Shown: positions 19,050-27,262, counted from the first letter of the stretch. The stretch is 64,000 bases of DNA from Pontibacter flavimaris (GCF_001907195.1 NZ_LVWA01000010.1:186001-250000), one strand, 5' to 3'. Numbers and translations are program-made. The notes: a model not told the origin generated them from the sequence alone.

Positions 19050-21431
19050 ATGAAAAAAGCGCTACTATTATTCGCCGTTGCCCTTGCTTCCCTTGCCGCC
19101 GAGGCGCAAAACAAGCTGCTGTTCGAGGAGAAGACAGCCGAAGCCTACCTGCTAAAGTATGGCACCAGCTCCGGGGATAGTCAGGCCCAGCTCAACAGCA
19201 TCATCAACATACTGAAGGAAAACCAGGTAACCACCCGCAGCGGCAGGCCGCCGCGCACGCCCGAGTTTACCCTACGCTTCGAGCAGCAGGCGCAGGTTAC
19301 CGATGCCGGGGAAAAGCTGCAGCTAAAGGTGCAGGCGGGTAAGGTGCAGGTAAGCGGCAGCACCGACTACAAAGGATTTGACCTGGGCGAGGCCCTGCTT
19401 CCGGAAAAGTATAAAATTAAAGTACAGCTGCTGAACGCCAAGAATGAGGTGGTGCAAGTATACGACCGTACCATAACGCTGAAACCAAATGGCGTGGCAC
19501 TGCTGCAGGAGCAGCTACCGGATACCGCCGCCAACCAAAATTACAAGCTGCGGGTGGTGGAGGAGCAGGTGGAGTATACTTCTGCCGATGTGCAGCAATT
19601 GCGGGAACAGCTCAGCCTGGTGCGCGCATACTTTGCCGCCGATGCCCGGGTGCTGCAGGCGCTGAAAGAGGTGGCGCTTGTCCTTCCGGATGACATTGAC
19701 CGCCTGCCCCTGCACGAGCGCAAGCTGCACGAGCTGGAGAAGCAGCATGAGCTCCTGAAAAAGGAGAATTACACCGAAAAGCTAAACCTGAAGCAGCAGG
19801 ACCCGCAGCGCCTGAAGTATAAAATGGAGCAGCTCGGGCAGGTGTTGGGGGAGCGCCGCAAGGCCGTGAACTATACGTTGGCTACCATCCACGAGCATTT
19901 CTACAACCGGGGCGTAAGTTTGCTGCAGAATGGCAACGGCTCGGTGGCGCAGACATACTTTGCCAAGTCGGTGGAGGCGAACCCGAACTTTGCCCCGGCG
20001 CACGTGCAGCTGGCCCGCATCGACCTGCACAACGGCTACATCCGGGAAGCCACCAACCGCACCCGCGACGTGCTGACCCGCATGCGCGTGGACCCGCAGA
20101 CCGAGCAAATGGCCCTGGCCCTGGCGCATGATATTTACGCCGCCCACATCACCGAAGGAAACCGCTTTACCACCCGTGGCGAGTACAGCTATGCGCTGGA
20201 GGCCTACGCCGAAGCACGCAACCTGTGCAGCACCATTGGCGGACTGCGCTGCAGCATGCAGGCACTAAATGACGGAGAGGCCCGGGCAGCAAGCGGCCTA
20301 TACAGAAGTATGGTGGATAACGGCCGGCGCCTGCTGGCACGAAATGACCTGCAGGAGGCGGAGCGGGTGGCGCAGGAGGCACTGGTCTTCCAGCGGGAGT
20401 ATGAGTACGTGCTGCACAACGCCACCGAGGCCGGCGATTTGCTGACTCAGGTGAAGTTCCAGTACTACCTTGGCTTTATAGACGATGGCAAGCGCTACCT
20501 GGCGCAGCAGAACCACCGCGCGGCGCTGGGGCAGTTCGAGGAGGCGTTGACGCTGGAACAAGCTTATACTTTCAGGCCGGTGCAGGAGCTGCGGCAGCTG
20601 TCGCAGCGGGCGGCCAAGCCGGTGCTGCTGGCTATGCTGGGAGAGGGCTATGAGCAGGCGATGCAGAACAGGCTGAGCAATGCTCGCCAGACCGCTAGCG
20701 AGGCCACGGCTATGCAGGAGCGCTTTGCGCTGGCGCAGGATGTGGAGGTGGCCGGCAAGTATAAACTGCTGCGCGAGCGCATCTTTACCCAGGAGTGCAT
20801 CAATACACAAGCTACTTATGACAAGCATTTCCAGAACGCGCAGGCGTTGGTACGAGAGAAGAAGTTTATCACCGCCGACCAGGCCTATGAGGCTGCTATT
20901 AATGCGGCAGACGGAATGTCAGAATGTGGCATTGCCTCCTTTACCGCTAAGGATGGTAGAGCCGCTATTGCCGCAGCCGCCAATTACCAGCGTAAACTGG
21001 AGGAGGCCGGGCAACTGATCGGTAGGAACAAGTACAGCGAAGCGATACTTAAGTATGAGGAAGCGCGAGTGTATTACGTAGCGCAGCAGGTAAACAAGTA
21101 TGGACTGGATCACATTTCGCTCTTCAACTTTGCCAAAGAGCATCCGAACCAGCCATTTACTGCGGCCGTGGTAGGGTTTTATGCAAACCAAGGAGAGGAG
21201 CAGGCGTCCATTCAGTTGCTATCGCTGTTGCTGGAGAAGGGCTACCGCAAGGGCAAAACGAAGAAAGTGCAGCAGCAACTGGGCCAGCAACTCGCGCTGA
21301 AAGATGTGCAGCAAGGGCAGCTGCAGGATGCTAAAGTACAGTCCGTAAAGTATAGCCAGAACAACCGCGATCTGAAGCAGCTGAAGAAGTCTTACGAGAA
21401 AGAGCGGAAGCGGCTGGCGAAGCAAGGGTAG
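19050..21431 (+). CDS. Large exported TPR-type repeat protein, unknown function
   Basis: A 793-residue protein with a clear signal peptide (MKKALLLFAVALASLAAEAQ). Residues about 60-190 look beta-rich. The remainder is largely alpha-helical with TPR-like units, for example around VAQTYFAKSVEANPNFAPAH and YLAQQNHRAALGQFEEALTL. The C-terminus is a basic coiled coil (KSYEKERKRLAKQG). It is probably periplasmic or surface-attached and a protein-interaction scaffold. I do not recognise a family. It stands alone between a divergent gene and a terminator. Confidence 0.8.
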   Translation: MKKALLLFAVALASLAAEAQNKLLFEEKTAEAYLLKYGTSSGDSQAQLNSIINILKENQVTTRSGRPPRTPEFTLRFEQQAQVTDAGEKLQLKVQAGKVQVSGSTDYKGFDLGEALLPEKYKIKVQLLNAKNEVVQVYDRTITLKPNGVALLQEQLPDTAANQNYKLRVVEEQVEYTSADVQQLREQLSLVRAYFAADARVLQALKEVALVLPDDIDRLPLHERKLHELEKQHELLKKENYTEKLNLKQQDPQRLKYKMEQLGQVLGERRKAVNYTLATIHEHFYNRGVSLLQNGNGSVAQTYFAKSVEANPNFAPAHVQLARIDLHNGYIREATNRTRDVLTRMRVDPQTEQMALALAHDIYAAHITEGNRFTTRGEYSYALEAYAEARNLCSTIGGLRCSMQALNDGEARAASGLYRSMVDNGRRLLARNDLQEAERVAQEALVFQREYEYVLHNATEAGDLLTQVKFQYYLGFIDDGKRYLAQQNHRAALGQFEEALTLEQAYTFRPVQELRQLSQRAAKPVLLAMLGEGYEQAMQNRLSNARQTASEATAMQERFALAQDVEVAGKYKLLRERIFTQECINTQATYDKHFQNAQALVREKKFITADQAYEAAINAADGMSECGIASFTAKDGRAAIAAAANYQRKLEEAGQLIGRNKYSEAILKYEEARVYYVAQQVNKYGLDHISLFNFAKEHPNQPFTAAVVGFYANQGEEQASIQLLSLLLEKGYRKGKTKKVQQQLGQQLALKDVQQGQLQDAKVQSVKYSQNNRDLKQLKKSYEKERKRLAKQG

Positions 21432-21439
21432 GTTTAGTA

Positions 21440-21475
21440 GCCCCGGGAGTTTATACTTCCGGGGCTGTTTTTTTG
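21440..21475 (+). terminator. Terminator after the TPR-type gene, TATACTT in loop
   Basis: AGCCCCGG (21440-21447) pairs with CCGGGGCT (21460-21467), followed by a run of T. The loop contains TATACTT at 21453-21459. Confidence 0.85.
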
Positions 21476-21508
21476 CAATTTTAAGCGGGCTATACTTCAT
21501 CTTTTTCT

Positions 21509-21555
21509 GGCGCAAGCTGAAAGTCCCGGAGCATTTCGGGGCGTCCGCTTGTGCC
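21509..21555 (+). repeat. 47-bp inverted-repeat element, copy A
   Basis: Arms GGCGCAAGC and GCTTGTGCC enclose an insert with the small hairpin CCGGAGCATTTCGGGG. A 47-bp copy with four mismatches lies in reverse at 27263-27309. Shorter versions without the insert lie at 27105 and 58960. Confidence 0.7.
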
Positions 21556-21723
21556 TTTTTATACTTTGGCTATACTTCCTTAGCCGCCGCTTCCTTCCAC
21601 TTGAACCCTTCCGCTCTTTCGGATTTGCAATCCGGAAGTATAATAGCCGCGGATTTGCAATCCGCGTGAGGCATACTTTATACTTGAGCTATACTTCCTT
21701 AGCTACTGCTTCCTGCTAGTTGA

Positions 21724-21926
21724 TACAAGCTATGCTTGCTAGCTGCCGCTGATCCTGTAGTTCCCACAAACCTACAGTTTCATTTCTGACATTGGTGCTC
21801 TCCAGCCCGAGAGGGCTCGTCCTTTGGCATCGCGCTGTGTTCCCTCCTGCGCCAGGGCGCTGCCGCATGCGCGGCACCGGATCTCACAAGGCGCTCAACC
21901 CAAGGACTGGGTATCAGTTCGATAGC
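21724..21926 (+). repeat. Dispersed ~200-bp repeat unit, copy A
   Basis: Runs from ACAAGCTATGCTTGCT to about GTTCGATAGCC. It contains blocks shared with copies at 26804-27028 (reverse) and 59012-59245: TAGTTCCCACAAACCTA, GCATCGCGCTG, GCGCTCAACCCAAGGACTGG. Open frames inside it are not conserved between copies. Confidence 0.72.
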
Positions 21927-21935
21927 CACGGCTAT

Positions 21936-22008
21936 CTTGTCATTTAGAGCTAAGGGAGAGATCTCTTTAGAACTCTGTTTAGATCCCTCCTTTCGTCGGG
22001 ATGACAGG
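21936..22008. repeat. Palindromic element (72-bp family), diverged copy
   Basis: Begins near TTGTCATTTAGAGC and ends near TCGGGATGACAGG, about 72 bases, with an internal GAGATCTCT. It is a diverged form of the 72-bp palindromes at 26724 and 59255. Confidence 0.55.
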
Positions 22009-22027
22009 AAAAGTAGTAAGTAAGATT

Positions 22028-22098
22028 CCCCTCCTTAGACTACCGAGAACGAGAGTTCGAAGGTAGCGAGCGCAGCTCTGAGGGGTAGGGGTGGTTGA
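22028..22098 (+). repeat. 70-bp repeat module, copy A
   Basis: Begins CCCCTCCTTAGACTACCGAG and ends GAGGGGTAGGGGTGGTTG. An almost identical copy in opposite orientation lies at 26520-26593; the only difference I see in the core is one inserted base. Confidence 0.75.
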
Positions 22099-22278
22099 AC
22101 CTGGTGTTGCAGAAACGCAGACAAAGACGTCCGCAGCAGCAGTAGTTCCGGACTAGGAAGTCCGGAACAGCAGGTGAGATCTCTTCAGGATTCCCGATAG
22201 ATCTCTCACAGCTACGCTGGCTCTCTCCGGCTCCCGCCTCAAGAGTACTCGAGATGACAGGGAAAGCAGCTAGTATAG

Positions 22279-22318
22279 CCCCCTCCTCTGTTCTTAGGGG
22301 AGGGTTGGGGAGGGGTTA
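22279..22318 (+). repeat. G-rich module (GGGGAGGGTTGGGGAGGGG)
   Basis: CCCCTCCTCTGTTCTTAGGG leading into the G-rich run. Near-identical copy at 59344-59382, reverse version at 26469-26503 and a shorter form at 43938-43966. Confidence 0.65.
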
Positions 22319-22430
22319 TACTTTGGTAGGGCTGGTTGGTCCCAATGCAGCCAGACGCTCGCAGGAGCTGTGCACGCTGCGAGGTCTGCAGGACACGACC
22401 TGCAAATCCTGATGCAGATTAAAGAAAGAA

Positions 22431-23366
22431 TTACTTCTGCAGCATCTCATAGAGCACGCCTTCTTTCAGCGCGTAAGATGACGTTCTGATCTCCTGGAGA
22501 TTATACTTCTGCAGCACAAAATCCACCAGTATACTTGCCAGCACGATCATGTCCACGCGCATTTCCAGCATACCGGGTATGGCCAGGCGCTCGTCGTGGT
22601 TTTTGCGGAGCAGTTCTTCATGGATGGCGTAGTAATCGGTTAAAGGCAGGATAGCGGCCGGTGGTATACTTTGCAGGCGAGAGGTGTCGCCTTTGCGAAG
22701 GGCATCAATATCACAGAGGGTATCGAAAGTGCCGGATGAGCCGACCAGGATGCTTGGTTTATACTTGGCCACGGCCTCGGTGAGCGGTTGCAGGCGCTCT
22801 TCTAAGTATGCTTTTTCGGCGGCTATACTTTCAGATGGTATTGGGTCAGCGGTGAAGAACTTGTCCATGAGGCGCTGGGCTCCCAGTTCAAAACTCTGCT
22901 TCCAGAAGATATTGTTCTGGTTGCAAAGTATAAACTCCACGCTGCCGCCGCCGATGTCCATGATCATAGCCGTCTGCTCGTCCAGCACGCCGGCGAAGCG
23001 CACGCCGTAGTAGATCAGTTCGGCCTCGCGGGCACCGTCTATCACCTCTACCTGTATATCGGTTTGCTTGAAGATGTCCTTTATAAAATCGTCGCCGTTG
23101 CTGGCGTTGCGCACCATGCTGGTGGCCATGGCCCGCACCGTTTTCGCGCCGAACTCATCTATGATTCTCCGAAACTCGCGCAGGGTTTTCAGGGCACGCT
23201 CAGAGGCCTCGGCCGCAATGGCTCCGTTGCTGATGCCGCCCTGCCCCAGCCGCACAGGCACTTTGGTCTTGTAAAGCTCCGTTAGCTGGCCCTGGTCATC
23301 CACCTCCGTTACCAGCAGGTGAAAGGTGTTGGTGCCCATGTCGATGAGTGCGAGGCGGTTGGTCAT
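22431..23366 (-). CDS. Ppx/GppA family phosphatase
   Basis: Members hydrolyse polyphosphate or pppGpp. The 311-residue product starts MTNRLALIDMGTNTFHLLVT (phosphate-1 motif of the actin-like ATPase fold) and has MIMDIGGGSVEFIL (second phosphate loop). Length corresponds to the two-domain core only; the C-terminal HD-type domain of E. coli Ppx (513 aa) is absent, as in many Bacteroidota. Whether it acts on polyphosphate or pppGpp cannot be decided from sequence. Several heptamers lie in the gene. Confidence 0.9.
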   Translation of the reverse strand: MTNRLALIDMGTNTFHLLVTEVDDQGQLTELYKTKVPVRLGQGGISNGAIAAEASERALKTLREFRRIIDEFGAKTVRAMATSMVRNASNGDDFIKDIFKQTDIQVEVIDGAREAELIYYGVRFAGVLDEQTAMIMDIGGGSVEFILCNQNNIFWKQSFELGAQRLMDKFFTADPIPSESIAAEKAYLEERLQPLTEAVAKYKPSILVGSSGTFDTLCDIDALRKGDTSRLQSIPPAAILPLTDYYAIHEELLRKNHDERLAIPGMLEMRVDMIVLASILVDFVLQKYNLQEIRTSSYALKEGVLYEMLQK

Positions 23367-23475
23367 GGTGTAAATTTGTAATAGAGGTTGAATACAGCGC
23401 GCTTTCTAACGAAAGGCGTAATGTGGAATGCCACCTATGGTTGTAGCAGAAATATATAGACTAAGAACTACCACC

Positions 23476-23880
23476 TTATTTATATACTTTCAGCTCTAAG
23501 GAAACATTAGTGAAAGTGTCAGTATGAAAATTAACTCCTTGACCAGCTTCCAAGTAAATTTCCGTCGGGCTATTAAACCGTATTCTCATGACTGCATGAG
23601 TTGGAGGCGTTGACACCCAGAGAGTACTTTTATTGGTATCAACCGGCTGACTTAGCGCGCCTAAGTATTTCCCTGTACTAGTTCTTGTCCACTCTATTGT
23701 TATGTTCAAAGTATTCTCAAGCACAGTGGCAACTGGGGCATCTTTATCTTGTTGATTTAGCAAAGCTGTGTAAGTACGGTAAGGTGCAAGTTCCTCGAAG
23801 TTTTTATCCTCATCACAACTCATAAGAAGTATTAAAGATAAAATAACAGGTAGCCTGAAAAGTGTCGTAAAAAGATTCAT
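23476..23880 (-). CDS. Putative lipoprotein, unknown function
   Basis: A 134-residue protein with a lipoprotein signal: hydrophobic residues 8-20 and a lipobox LMSC with C22. The rest looks beta-rich (NTLNITIEWTRTSTGKYLGA; ends VSLELKVYK). I do not recognise a family. The gene and flanks are visibly richer in A+T than the neighbours, which may indicate recent acquisition. Confidence 0.65.
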   Translation of the reverse strand: MNLFTTLFRLPVILSLILLMSCDEDKNFEELAPYRTYTALLNQQDKDAPVATVLENTLNITIEWTRTSTGKYLGALSQPVDTNKSTLWVSTPPTHAVMRIRFNSPTEIYLEAGQGVNFHTDTFTNVSLELKVYK

Positions 23881-24014
23881 GAATTATACTTAGGTTCTGG
23901 TTTGAAATATGTGATTTTGGAACTGAATTATCATTTACTTTCTTTTGCGTATAAGGCGTTACCCTATTTAAAGCGCTTCATTGAAAAAGTAGCTTACTAG
24001 GAAATAAATTAGTC

Positions 24015-24908
24015 CTACCTCCCCACCGAACTAAACCGAAAAAACGTCCCCAGCGGCAATTTACGTTTACCGCCATCCAGCAAGTATAGCTCGCCGAGTT
24101 CTTCGTTCTGCACCATCTCCCCAAAGGTGCCGCGCATCAGGTTGTCGAGCACCATGGCCGAGAAGCCCATCGAGTACAGGTTTATCAGCAGGAAATAATC
24201 GGTGCCGTCCAGCATTTCGCGGCAAAGCTTTATCATTTCATTTAACTCGTCTTCCAGTTGCCATTTTTCGCCGTTCGGGCCGCGGCCGTAACTTGGCGGG
24301 TCCAGGATGATGCCGTTATACTTGTTGCCTCGTTTCACTTCGCGGCGGGCATATTTCATGGCGTCTTCCACAATCCAGCGCACGTTGTCCAGGTTGCTGG
24401 CCTCCATGTTGTCGCGGGCCCAGAAGTTTACCTGCTTGATAGAGTCGAGGTGTGTTACGTCGGCGCCGGCGGCTTTGGCGGCAAGCGTGGCAGCACCGGT
24501 GTAGGCAAACATGTTCAGCACCTTAGGCTGCGGCGTTTTCAGCTTTTTAGTGGTGTCGTAAATAAACTTCCAGTTAGCGTCCTGCTCCGGAAACAAACCC
24601 ACGTGCTTAAAAGACGACAGGCCGAGGCGGAAACGCAGCTTCAGGCCATTGTAAGTATAATTGATAAACCACTGTTCGGGCATTCCTTTCTTCAGTTTCC
24701 ACTGGCCTTTCTCCTGGCTGCCTTTGTCGCGGGTAAAAACGGCATTGGCCAGGCGCTGCCACTCCTGCTCGGGCAGGTGCTTGTCCCAGATGGCCTGCGG
24801 CTCGGGGCGGGCCACGTAATACTGGCCGAAACGCTCCAGTTTTTCAAAATTCCCGGAATCAACCAACTCATAGTCAGCCCAGTTTTCTGTTGTAAGAAAG
24901 GAATACAT
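24015..24908 (-). CDS. Class I SAM-dependent methyltransferase, RlmI-like
   Basis: A 297-residue Rossmann methyltransferase from the ATG at 24908 (MYSFLTTENWADYELVDSGN). Motif I is NMFAYTGAATLAAKAAGADV, motif II is HLDSIKQVNFWARDN, and the catalytic-site motif is ILDPPSYGRG. It resembles 23S rRNA (cytosine) methyltransferases of the RlmI/RlmK type, so an RNA target is inferred. An in-frame ATG at 24959 would add 17 residues. A much longer open frame on this strand continues through dapF and the acetyltransferase but is an artefact of high G+C. Confidence 0.85.
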   Translation of the reverse strand: MYSFLTTENWADYELVDSGNFEKLERFGQYYVARPEPQAIWDKHLPEQEWQRLANAVFTRDKGSQEKGQWKLKKGMPEQWFINYTYNGLKLRFRLGLSSFKHVGLFPEQDANWKFIYDTTKKLKTPQPKVLNMFAYTGAATLAAKAAGADVTHLDSIKQVNFWARDNMEASNLDNVRWIVEDAMKYARREVKRGNKYNGIILDPPSYGRGPNGEKWQLEDELNEMIKLCREMLDGTDYFLLINLYSMGFSAMVLDNLMRGTFGEMVQNEELGELYLLDGGKRKLPLGTFFRFSSVGR

Positions 24909-25013
24909 ATCTTTGTCGTTTATTTCAGGCTTGGCCCGGTATGCGGTAAAATTACGCATTATCTGCCTAACCTTAAAAAGGCACGCAGCCACCGCTTTAT
25001 TTGTTACAGCTAT

Positions 25014-25793
25014 ATGGTAATCAGCTTTTATAAATACCAGGGTACCGGCAACGATTTCGTAATGATCGACAACCGGAAGCTTACTTTTCCTGCACAGGAC
25101 GAGGCGCTGGTGAAACACCTCTGCGACCGCCGCATGGGCATTGGCGCCGACGGGCTCATACTTCTGCAGGACCACCCGGACTACGACTTCGAGATGGTGT
25201 ACTACAACGCCGACGGCCGCGTGGGTTCCATGTGCGGAAACGGCGCGCGCTGCACCGTTCGCTTCGCCAAGCAACTGGGCGTGATCGAGGACGTGGCCTG
25301 CTTCCTGGCGGCCGACGGCGAGCACCAGGCCAGTGTGGAGCGGGGCCTCATCCAGCTGAAGATGAACGACGTGAAAACGGTGGAGAGGATAGGTGAGGAT
25401 AGCTACCTGAACACCGGCTCGCCGCATTACGTGCGATTTGTGGAGGATGTGGAGCACCTGGATGTGTATGAAGAAGGGCGCGCCATCCGCTACAACGAGC
25501 GTTTCAGGGAAGTGGGCACCAACGCCAATTTCGTGCAGCGCCTGGGCGACGATGAGATCTATGTGCGCACCTACGAGCGGGGCGTGGAAGATGAAACTTT
25601 GTCGTGCGGAACAGGCGTGACTGCTGCCGCGCTGGTGGCAGGCGGACTGAAAGACATGCAGAGCCCGGTGAAGGTAAAAGTGCCGGGAGGCGAGTTGGAG
25701 GTGGCCTTCGAGAGAAGCAGCGACGGCAGCTTTAAGTATATCTACCTCATCGGCCCGGCCAAGTTGGTGTTTACCGGCAGCATTACGGTTTGA
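25014..25793 (+). CDS. dapF: Diaminopimelate epimerase
   Basis: Interconverts LL- and meso-diaminopimelate for lysine and peptidoglycan synthesis. From the ATG at 25014 the product is 259 aa, MVISFYKYQGTGNDFVMIDN. The two catalytic cysteines are C74 in MCGNGARC and C198 in LSCGTGV. It is divergent from the methyltransferase with about 105 bases between starts. A TATCTTTG box at 24908-24915 could be its promoter, though it lies inside the opposing gene's start. Confidence 0.96.
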   Translation: MVISFYKYQGTGNDFVMIDNRKLTFPAQDEALVKHLCDRRMGIGADGLILLQDHPDYDFEMVYYNADGRVGSMCGNGARCTVRFAKQLGVIEDVACFLAADGEHQASVERGLIQLKMNDVKTVERIGEDSYLNTGSPHYVRFVEDVEHLDVYEEGRAIRYNERFREVGTNANFVQRLGDDEIYVRTYERGVEDETLSCGTGVTAAALVAGGLKDMQSPVKVKVPGGELEVAFERSSDGSFKYIYLIGPAKLVFTGSITV

Positions 25794-25817
25794 GAGAAGT
25801 ATAAGTCGTTTTAAAGT

Positions 25818-25860
25818 AAAAGACTTCCGGAAAGTATAAACTGGAAGTCTTTTCTTTTTT
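25818..25860 (+). terminator. Terminator after dapF with AAGTATA in loop
   Basis: AAAAGACTTCC (25818-25828) pairs with GGAAGTCTTTT (25843-25853), followed by CTTTTTT. The loop carries AAGTATA at 25832-25838. Confidence 0.85.
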
Positions 25861-25895
25861 TGCGTAGCTTGTGTGCAAGTATAACCTATCAACCC

Positions 25896-26411
25896 GTGTT
25901 CCTGAAAGCTGACCAAACCTACCTGCGTGCCCTGGAGCCCTCCGACCTGGATTTCCTCTACGCGCTGGAAAACGACACCTCCGTGTGGCATGTGGGAAAC
26001 ACACTCACGCCTTACTCTAAGTTCGTGCTGGAGGCCTACCTCGAAAACGCCGCCCTCGACATCTATACGGTAAAGCAGCTGCGCCTTGTCATCTGCAACA
26101 GCAACCACGAAGCCATCGGCGCCATCGACCTCTTCGATTTCGATCCGCTCCACCGTCGCGCCGGCGTAGGCATTGTAGTGATGGCCGAGCACCGGGGTAA
26201 TGGCCATGCCCGCGAGGCGCTGCAACTGCTGTTGGGCTACTGCCAAGGCAAACTGCAACTGCACCAGGTATACTGCTCCGTTACCGCCACCAACCTGCCA
26301 AGTATACACCTCTTTACCCAAGCTGGCTTTCAGCAAGTGGGCGTGCGGAAAGAATGGCTGCATACCTTGGATGGCTGGGAGGATGTGGTGGAGTTTCAGA
26401 AGGTGTTCTAG
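25896..26411 (+). CDS. GNAT family N-acetyltransferase
   Basis: An acetyl-CoA-dependent acyltransferase, 171 aa from a GTG at 25896 (MFLKADQTYLRALEPSDLDF). The acetyl-CoA pyrophosphate loop is seen in EHRGNGHAREALQLLLGY, followed by NLPSIHLFTQAGFQQVGVRK. It resembles RimJ/RimL and SpeG-type enzymes. No ATG is available; an upstream TTG at 25860 would add 12 residues inside the T-run of the dapF terminator, so I prefer the GTG. Substrate unknown. Confidence 0.8.
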   Translation: MFLKADQTYLRALEPSDLDFLYALENDTSVWHVGNTLTPYSKFVLEAYLENAALDIYTVKQLRLVICNSNHEAIGAIDLFDFDPLHRRAGVGIVVMAEHRGNGHAREALQLLLGYCQGKLQLHQVYCSVTATNLPSIHLFTQAGFQQVGVRKEWLHTLDGWEDVVEFQKVF

Positions 26412-26468
26412 GTTGGGAGTTATTTGTTGATCATAGGGGATGCAGGCTGTTTCGGCGCCAACTACTTT

Positions 26469-26503
26469 CACCCCACCCCGGCCCTAAAAACAGGGGAGGG
26501 AGC
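26469..26503 (-). repeat. G-rich module, inverted copy
   Basis: Reverse complement of the module at 22279 and 59344, somewhat diverged: CACCCCGGCCCTAAAAACAG then GGGAGGG. Confidence 0.5.
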
Positions 26504-26519
26504 CTCTGCAGTACTTGTT

Positions 26520-26593
26520 CCAACCACCCCTAACCCCTCAGAGCTGCGCTCGCTACCTTCGAACTCTCGTTCTCGGTAGTCTAAGGAGGGGAG
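26520..26593 (-). repeat. 70-bp repeat module, copy B (inverted)
   Basis: Reverse-complement match to 22028-22098 with one inserted base. It runs from CCAACCACCCCTAACCCCTC to TAGTCTAAGGAGGGGAG. Confidence 0.75.
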
Positions 26594-26723
26594 TTCGTAC
26601 TTACTGATGCTAAAGTTTAAGTTTCATTGCTGCCGTTGGGCAGACAGGTCACGATCTTCCCCTACAGAAGTATAAACCCACCCCAACCCCTCCCGAGAGG
26701 GGAATTTATACTTGCTTCTTCAC

Positions 26724-26795
26724 CTGTCATCTCGAACAGGGCGAGAGGTCTATCTGGAATCCTGAATAGATCTCTCCCGTAGGTCGAGATGACAG
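26724..26795. repeat. 72-bp palindromic element, copy B
   Basis: Terminal arms CTGTCATCTCGA (26724-26735) and TCGAGATGACAG (26784-26795) are exact inverted repeats. An inner pair around GATCT completes an imperfect palindrome. Exactly the same length as the copy at 59255-59326. Confidence 0.75.
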
Positions 26796-26803
26796 AAAGC
26801 AGA

Positions 26804-27028
26804 GGCTATCGAATCTGATCCCAGCCTTTGGGTTGAGCGCCTATGCGAGTTTTTCCGGTGCCGAACGAGAGTGAGGCAGCCCGAGGTACGAGGGCAGGAA
26901 AAGCTCCCAGCGCGATGCCCGAAGGCGAGGCCTCCCGGCCTTGAGGGAGCCAAAGTATGAAGTGCAATGGTAGGTTTGTGGGAACTAGAGGATCAGCGGA
27001 AGCTACTAAGTATAGCCTGTGTCCAGTT
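26804..27028 (-). repeat. Dispersed ~225-bp repeat unit, copy B (inverted)
   Basis: Reverse-complement relation to 21724-21926 and 59012-59245. Shared blocks here include GGTAGGTTTGTGGGAACTAG at about 26970 and AGCGCGATGCCC at about 26909. The 128-aa open frame across it is incidental. Confidence 0.7.
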
Positions 27029-27104
27029 GTATGAAGCGGCGGCCAGGGAAGTATGACTGAAGTATAAAACCAGCAAGTATAAAAGTATAACTTAAGTATA
27101 AAGA

Positions 27105-27126
27105 GGCACAAGCGGACGCTTGCGCC
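27105..27126. repeat. Short inverted-repeat element GGCACAAGCG/CGCTTGCGCC
   Basis: A 22-bp near-palindrome with 10-bp arms and a 2-base centre. The same element in reverse is at 58960-58981. A related form with another centre lies at 27225-27249. Confidence 0.6.
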
Positions 27127-27262
27127 AGAGAAAGCATAAAGTAAGGCTTGCGCAAGTATGAAAGTATAGTCAAAGCAAGTATGGCTTTTCAAGCCAATCG
27201 AGTTACAAACTCGATATCATAAAAGGACACAAGTCTGGAGACTTGCGCCAGAAGCAGGGAAA

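Larger units (their letters stand above)
21476..22430. repeat. Gene-free repeat island A
   Basis: About 950 bases with no plausible gene. It contains, in order, a GGCGCAAGC/GCTTGTGCC element, several TATACTT heptamers, one roughly 200-bp unit, a palindromic element, a 70-bp module and a G-rich direct-repeat module. Versions of the same modules recur at 26.4-27.4 kb (inverted) and 58.8-59.4 kb. Confidence 0.75.

Noticed and set aside
21476..22430. CRISPR array
   Set aside because: Repeats are of different types and lengths with no regular spacer unit, and no cas genes are present.
24960..26471. Very long - strand open frame continuing upstream of the methyltransferase
   Set aside because: It runs antisense through dapF and the acetyltransferase, both with clear catalytic motifs. 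The frame is open only because of high G+C codon use on the other strand.
26806..27192. 128-aa - strand open frame in repeat island B
   Set aside because: It lies on the dispersed repeat; the reading frame is broken in the other two copies.
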